Shown here piece by piece: positions 58,439-64,000 of a stretch of 64,000 nucleotides of DNA (the first letter of the stretch is position 1; every line of letters starts with the position of its first letter). Source of the DNA: Amorphophallus konjac (Eukaryota > Streptophyta > Magnoliopsida > Alismatales > Araceae); assembly GCA_022559845.1 (NCBI GenBank), contig CM040125.1, forward strand, positions 293,494,200-293,558,199, in the 5' to 3' direction. Made by a program: the position numbers and the translations under genes. The notes below the pieces were generated by a model. It was not told where the DNA came from. It made no database searches and saw only the letters and a list, made by a program, of their open reading frames with translations.

Positions 58439-59315
58439 AACTTTTCGGTGGAACATTTACGTCTGAATTTGTCGACGGATAAAAATACTATCGGAACTTC
58501 CGACCACATGTCCGATAGAAACACTTCCATCGAAAATCCAATTTGTCAGCCTGGTAAGCTATTTTTCGATATTTTTCCCTTTTCAACATTCTGACGGACA
58601 AGAATTCCGTCGAAAACACCGTCGAAAACTTATTTTTCACCCTTGTTTGTTATTTGTCACTCTTGTTCGTTATTTGTCGACATTGTTCATTATTTGTCAC
58701 CCTTACAACTTTTTGACGAAAAAATGTTCCGTCGGAAAGTCCGTCGATGTTACACTATTTTCAATATATTTGTCCATTTTCAACTTTTCGACAGAATATT
58801 GTAAAAGTTTCTGACAAAAAATAAGTTCCGTCGGAAATCCATCAGAAAAAACTCTACTTCCCGCCACGATCAAACCCTTCTCCCCCGATCTCCCTCTCAC
58901 TCTCTGTACACTTCGTCGATTTGCCCCCCACTCTCCCTCTCACTTTCTCTTTCCATTGTCTCCCTACCAAGGAGAGACCGCCGGTGCCGTCCTCGCCGTC
59001 ACCGCCGGAGCCATCCTTGTCGTCACCGACGGTACCGCGTCGTCACCGTCCTCGCTTGCCATCCTCACCGGTCCAGTAAGCCCCCTCCCTCTCTCTCTCC
59101 CTCTATCTCTCTCTATAACACTCTCCCTGTCCGCCGTGCCTCCACCATCGCCATTGCTGCGTCCCACTACCCTCTCTCTGTTGTTGTTGTTCTTTTTTTT
59201 TTAGGTTAGGGATCATCACGGGGGCAATCTGGCCAATCCGAGAGGGGAAGGTCGGTCTGGGAGGGGGAGGGGTTCCAGCAGGTGGTTTTGAGGGAGGAGG
59301 GTTTAGGAGGGTTGG
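58439..59315. mobile_element. CACTA-type transposon 2, right piece
   Basis: TTCCGTCGAAAA, CCGTCGGAAA and TGTCGACGG subterminal repeats continue until about 58850. Then come a GC- and CT-rich leader, an ORF of about 80 codons (58956-59204, Ala/Val/Thr-rich, low complexity) and a possible intron (GTAAGC near 59078, T-run plus AG near 59205). This may be the 5' untranslated or first-exon region of the transposon. Element D interrupts it at 59316. Confidence 0.6.
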
Positions 59316-62300
59316 TGTAATACCCCAAATTCTTTTAGAAATTTAATTAGAAATTTATTTGAATTTAATTAGAAATTATTGGAATTTTTTTGAATTAATG
59401 GGAATTAATTCGAAATTAATTAGATTAATTCTTTAATAAATAGAATAAGTCACATTTCGACTATTTTATAAAAATCCATAAAAATCATATTCTTTTAGAA
59501 TCAATTACTTTTAACAATTTTGTCTTCTGTGGCCAACCCTAATAAAATCATTAACTAGGCCGAATTAGAGGGATTAGTCAAATTTTTACACTTACCTAAC
59601 CAAATTCGTGCTCAATAGTAACCACCACCTTAAAACATCAAATTCGAACTCATTTCTCAATCAAATGAGGTGATTCCAGAGGCAAATGAAAGGTATTAAA
59701 GAGAGGATCATTTCCCCTCTCATAATGCCACGAAATTTTGAGCTTATGGGGAGCATTTGGTCGCGCATGGGCTAGGTCAACTTTGGCGGCGACAGTTTGA
59801 ACGCGCCACTTCAAGGGACGATTTCTCCCTTCCTGGAAGGATCCAGAATGAGTATGACCTATTAAAATAAAGCCCCATGTGTCTATTTTCATTTGGTAGC
59901 AGTGGTGTTCGCAGAGGATTCCGATCTAGAGAGATCTCTCGCGTTTATTGGAGGAGCGTCCGAGTTCGTGGGTTTTTCTTTGGCACTCTTTGTTCCTTCG
60001 ATTAAGGTAGGTACCCTCGACCAAAATCTGCACATGAGTATACCATTTTGATCCTCTCGGAGAGCTCTTTCCATTGGTAGTAAAAGCCCCAAATTCTACT
60101 AGGTGTGGAGGGAGATCTTGTGGAAATAGTGAAGGGTTGTCAAACGGGCGTTTTTCGTTCTAACTTCTAAATCTCTCTTCGATTGAGGTAGGTTATAATA
60201 GACCAAACTCTAATTAACATATATGGTTATAATCAGCAGCATGTTAGCTTTCATTTGGCGTAAAAATCTCTAAATTTTATGCATCATGTTTAGAGAATTT
60301 TTGATTTGAGTAAGAGCATGTCTAGACGTGGTTTATGACATGTCTAGACGTGGTTTATGATGTATTCTTTTGAGTTAAATCATGATTTCGAGTTATTAAT
60401 CTTGATCCCCATATAACATGTCATATATGGTTGGAATCAGCGTCGAGTAAGCTTTCTTTTGATATAGAAAGCCCCAATTTTTATAGACCATGCTTAGAAA
60501 ATTTCGTGTTTGATTAGAAGCATGTTAAGACTAGGTTTTTAAGTGTTCTTCCTAGATAGGTTGTGATTTCGATTGGTTTTCCGGTGAATTTAGGGTTCTA
60601 AACCCTTCTATTATGACCCTAATATGTCCATCAAGAACCTAGGGGCATGGGATTAAGATCTCAGTCCAATTAGACCCCAATTGGGTGAGATTTTTCCATT
60701 TTACGGAAGTCACGTTCGCGTCTGCGAACGCAGGGGTCGACCCATTGGGTCGACCCATACACCCCGGGGGTCGACCCATTGGGTCGACCCATACACAGAC
60801 AGGAGTCTGTCCGTGGGAGGGTCGACCCAATGGGTCGACCCATACACCCTGGATTTCCAGGGGTCAACCCAATGGGTCGACCCATTTGCTGACAGCCCCG
60901 GTGGGCTTGTTTTCGACCCGAGGATCGATCCGGACCGTGAGGGGATCGACCCATTCAAGCCTAGTCCAATTGAAAATCATATTTTGAGGAACCAATGACC
61001 CATACATGCAACCCATTGATCTCAAATTAAGCCCGGCGTTCCTCAATCCAAAATTGAAGAACAAAGTGTATAAACCATCCCGATTACTATCTCTACTTCA
61101 ACGCACACAACGGTTAATTAGAAACCCATATAATAAAATGGTAATTGTGAAAGTAAATTGTTGTAATGTATTACTGTCTATTGTCATTATTGGCTTGTTC
61201 TAGTATCTTGAGTTACCATCTTGTAATTAACTTATCTCTTGAAATTGAGATTTCATAATAATTCATGAATCAAGGTATTTTGAAATGGCTGTTAGGAATC
61301 AATTAAAAGTCCTTATACCCCAGTAGAATGGACTAATAGCACACTAACAATCAGTATGGCATTACGGCCATTAAACCTAAATTGTTATCCCTTAGTGCGA
61401 TTCTACCCGGACACTCTATCCGGCAAGTTAGAATCCGCCATTTTGAGACCCGTATGACCCGGCTATGACCTGGAAATTGTGACCAAATCGCTGAGTTATA
61501 AGTCACGGATCGACTTGGGCTAATCAGCACATGAGTAGCTCATAGTTGACCGCTTGTCTCCATGAACGGTCTAGTGTAGTCCGTATAAGTATCGTAATTG
61601 TGTCTTAAGGTCACGTACTGCTTACTTACCTGAACGACACTGTCAACCGTTCATTCTTGACCTTGTGGACTGAGATTTGGTCCAGTTTTTGTAATACGGC
61701 CAGTAGTAGTCGTATGTCCTGTCAAACGGCCCAGAAGTGACCGTATACCGAGTTTTTAAGTTAATGAATCCAAGGATAGGTTAGTCCTTTAAATCTTGAA
61801 CTTCTGACAGAAATTCCTCTGATTAAATTGGCCATTTAACTTGACTGAATGTCTAGACAACGTGAGATCTTGGATCTAATAAATCAATGCCAACGCATCA
61901 TAAGGGCCCGATCTGGTCCTGGGGAGAGCGCCCGAAAAATTATTGAGCCCATGGGATGTTATAATGACATGGTGAGACATTGCACCGAGTGCATGACTAG
62001 TGTGACGTCTATGACATGAAAATCTCTTGTTACTCTTGTTGCTTGATAGTGCTTGAAATGATGTTTAAATTACTTGCTTGTTGGCCAATTCTCTATTACT
62101 ATCTCCTGTTGTAAATTCTTGTACTTGTTATCTTGTTAATTCTTGCCATCATATATTTCTTGACCTTGCAAGATCTTTTATTACGTTGTTTCATTGTATC
62201 GTCATTTATTTCTTTTATTAGCATGGCATATGAAAATGTAATTAAATTGTTAATCACGTAAACTTGCCTGTTACTGAGCGTCAGCTCATAGTTGTTGTTT

Positions 62301-62661
62301 CCCCCCTTTCCAGGCTGTTCAGGTGATGCTGCGCATACCGATGGGGAGGAGCAGGAGTGATATCTTTGAGTGTACCTGTTAGTAGATGCCGAGTTGGCAT
62401 AGTTGTTTACATGAGTTACTCCTTAGTTGTGTTAGCACTTTATTTACCTTTTGGAGTCAGTTATTGTATTAGAATCAGTTTGGAAGTTATGGTTGATCGT
62501 GTTTAAGCATTGATGGTTATTGTAATAAAAATTGGAGTCTTTCTTGATCAATAGAAGTACTTCTTTCCATGCACCTGTACAATTGTTTAGTTTAGCATAT
62601 TAATATTATCTCTAGCTAGTTTCTAACTATACGTCCCGATATTCCGCGTTGGGGCGTGACA
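59316..62661 (+). repeat. 5' LTR of element D (3346 bp)
   Basis: TGTAATACCCC ... GGGCGTGACA, same termini and length class as the A LTR. It contains a GGGTCGACCC array (60734-60884), a 22-nt tandem duplication with TGTCTAGACGTGGTTTATGA (about 60322-60362) and ACGGCC...CCGTAT inverted repeats near 61560-61750 similar to those of A. ORFs of 60-105 codons in the array are by-products of the repeat. Confidence 0.88.
60734..60884. repeat. GGGTCGACCC array in the D LTR (4 double units)
   Basis: Units at 60734-60756, 60768-60790, 60819-60842 and 60861-60884. Each is two GGGTCGACCC palindromes joined by ATT or AAT (the last has one GGGTCAACCC). Each palindrome can fold alone or pair with its neighbour. 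Confidence 0.85.
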
Positions 62662-62668
62662 TTTTAGT

Positions 62669-62681
62669 TGGTATCAGAGCC
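62669..62681 (+). other. Primer binding site of element D
   Basis: TGGTATCAGAGCC, 7 nt after the LTR end; same type as in B. Confidence 0.88.
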
Positions 62682-62891
62682 TAGGTTTAATATTCCTAGG
62701 TTTCCCTAAAAGTTCTAGGTTTTCCAAGTTCTAGGGTTCTAAGTGTTATCATAGGACCCCTAACCTTGTTAAAGTCTAAAGACCTGACCTGGTGAGATTG
62801 GGTAGAAACTTGGGTTAAGTTCATATCTTAATCGTGTTATTATCTATTTTTAATGAACCTAAGTAATCTATTCCACGTGTAGGCCTTTGCA

Positions 62892-64000
62892 ATGGCAGCT
62901 GATCGTGCGGAATGGAGGAACTTGCAGCGTACGGTTCAAGGCCTTACTCAGGCCTTGCAACAAGCGGCCCAAGCAGGAGCGACACACCATGGCACTGGTG
63001 ATTTATATCGGAACTTTCGGGGAATGAATCCGCCGAGATTTGCGGGCTCGACTGACCCTGATGAAGCCGAGCATTGGCTGGATGAGATGGGAAGGATATT
63101 TGAAGTAATGCAATGTAGCAATCAAGAACGTGTCCTTCTCTCGACCATTCAACTGGAACGTGATGCAAGGACATGGTGGGAATCAGTAAAGGCGACCCTC
63201 GGTGAGCAGCAAGTCACATGGGAGGAGTTCGAGGAGTTCTTCAATGGCAAATATTTTTCTGATAGAGTGCAAGAGAAGAAGGCAGCGGAGTTCGCAGCTT
63301 TGAAGCAGCGAAGTCTATCCGTGGCAGAATATGAAGCTCAATTTTCTCGGCTTTCTCGTTATGCTACTCACTTAATATCCACCGAGAAAATGAAGGCTAA
63401 GCGCTTTCTTAATGGACTGAGGCTGCATTATATCAATCAATTGGCACCGATGGAGATCTCAACCTATTCTGAGATGGTGAGGAAAGCTCAAGTCTGGAAG
63501 ATACTCTAGAAATGACGGAGAGAATCCGTGGAAAAGGCACAAAGAAGAACAACCTACGGGTTCTGGGAATATCAAACCCGGGTATAGCAAGAAGAGGCCT
63601 ATTAGTGGGCCTGGTTCGTGGAGTGGTTCTGGATCGTGGAAGGGCAAGATGCCGAAGCATGAAGACAAGAAGCCTAGCCCTATTGTTCCATTCAAGGGCG
63701 TGTGCAAATTTTGTGATCGTCCTGGTCACAAGATGGAGGAGTGCTGGCACAAGCTGGGCGCCTGCTTGCGATGTGGAAGTAAGGAGCACCGTATCCCTAA
63801 TTGTCCTCTTTTATCGGAGCAAGCTACCCCGGCAAAACCACAAGGCATCAGAAAGCCGCAAGGCAAGCTCCAAACTTTGCACGCAGATGAAGCAGGAACC
63901 GCCGAGGATGGTGGACTCGTCGAAGGTACTCTTATTATACTCGACAAGCCAGCATTTGTTCTTTTTGATACGGGTGCCACACATTCTTTTATTTCTCGGA
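62892..64000 (+). pseudogene. Element D gag and start of protease, frameshifted, incomplete
   Basis: The frame from ATG 62892 (MAADRAEWRNLQRTVQGL) runs 205 codons through the gag core (MNPPRFAGSTDPDEAEHWL, SRLSRYATHL, KRFLNGLRLHY) to a stop at 63507-63509. The reading then shifts frame near 63490-63494 and again near 63536-63541, after which one frame stays open to the window end. That part has zinc knuckles CKFCDRPGHKMEEC (about 63697-63744) and CLRCGSKEHRIPNC (about 63763-63804) and the protease motif LFDTGATHSFIS at 63961-63996. Two small indels within 50 bp suggest either decay or a local sequencing problem. RT and later domains are beyond the window. Confidence 0.88.

Larger units (their letters stand above)
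59316..64000 (+). mobile_element. Element D: Ty3/gypsy retrotransposon, 5' part, cut by window end
   Basis: 5' LTR, PBS and gag up to the protease active site are present. Gag is closest to B (shared MNPP+FAGS, WEEF/WAEFV...FNGKYFSDRVQE, double zinc knuckle). It interrupts CACTA element 2; GTTGG at 59311-59315 would be its left target duplication, but the right copy is outside the window. Confidence 0.85.

Noticed and set aside
60639..60998. ORFs rich in GRPIGST and WVDP in the D LTR
   Set aside because: They are translations of the GGGTCGACCC array in several frames and on both strands.

Overview
The window is a stretch of nuclear DNA from a flowering plant with a large, repeat-rich genome. 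It is essentially a nest of LTR retrotransposons and a few DNA transposons. I see no single-copy host gene, rRNA or tRNA gene, CRISPR array or prokaryotic feature. Evidence for a plant: Ty3/gypsy and Ty1/copia polyprotein motifs, initiator-Met-type primer binding sites (TGGTATCAGAGC), SIRE-type AGGGGGAG purine tracts, and CACTA transposon ends (CACTACAAGAAAA).

Layout, using labels of my own. (A) 1-5303: 3' half of a + strand Ty3/gypsy element (decayed RNase H-integrase, then a 3.3 kb 3' LTR). (X) 5304-7670: 3' noncoding region and 915-bp 3' LTR of a SIRE-like Ty1/copia element into which A jumped. (Y) 7671-8886, resuming at 31341: older SIRE-like sequence with degenerate tandem repeats. (B) 8887-31335: a minus-strand Ty3/gypsy element with TSD GCATA; both ~3.96 kb LTRs carry an antisense piece of a copia-type gag. 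(C) 18842-28592: a + strand Ty3/gypsy element of another family, nested inside the right LTR of B. (E) 35521-45576: a complete SIRE-like element with TSD TGTTG that encodes only a decayed gag. (F) 46571-49302: a minus-strand LTR related to that of C. 49303-54464: poorly resolved repeats, an LTR-like TATA region and a decayed minus-strand proline-rich coding region. 54465-59315: two CACTA-type ends, the second split by a 3.4 kb minus-strand solo LTR (G, TSD AACTT). (D) 59316-64000: 5' LTR, PBS and gag/protease start of a + strand element of the same lineage as A and B, cut by the window end.

Insertion order follows from nesting: Y before B before C; X before A; Y-type sequence before E; CACTA ends before G and D. 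The coding regions of A, B, C and E all carry in-frame stops and/or frameshifts, and D carries frameshifts, so none looks autonomous now.

The most unusual signal is shared by families that are otherwise unrelated. The LTRs of A, C, D, E and F each carry an array of short inverted repeats (hairpin units of about 22-36 nt, often built on GTCGAC, or on a TGTAACGG arm facing CCGTCACA/CCGTTACA). Solo LTR G instead carries about 55 dispersed copies of a TGTAYAGACTT motif in 2 kb. Two further points deserve checking: the copia gag piece carried in both LTRs of gypsy element B, and the gag-only structure of E. Family and clade names (Tekay/Del-like, SIRE/Maximus-like) are inferred from motifs read by eye, without any database search.
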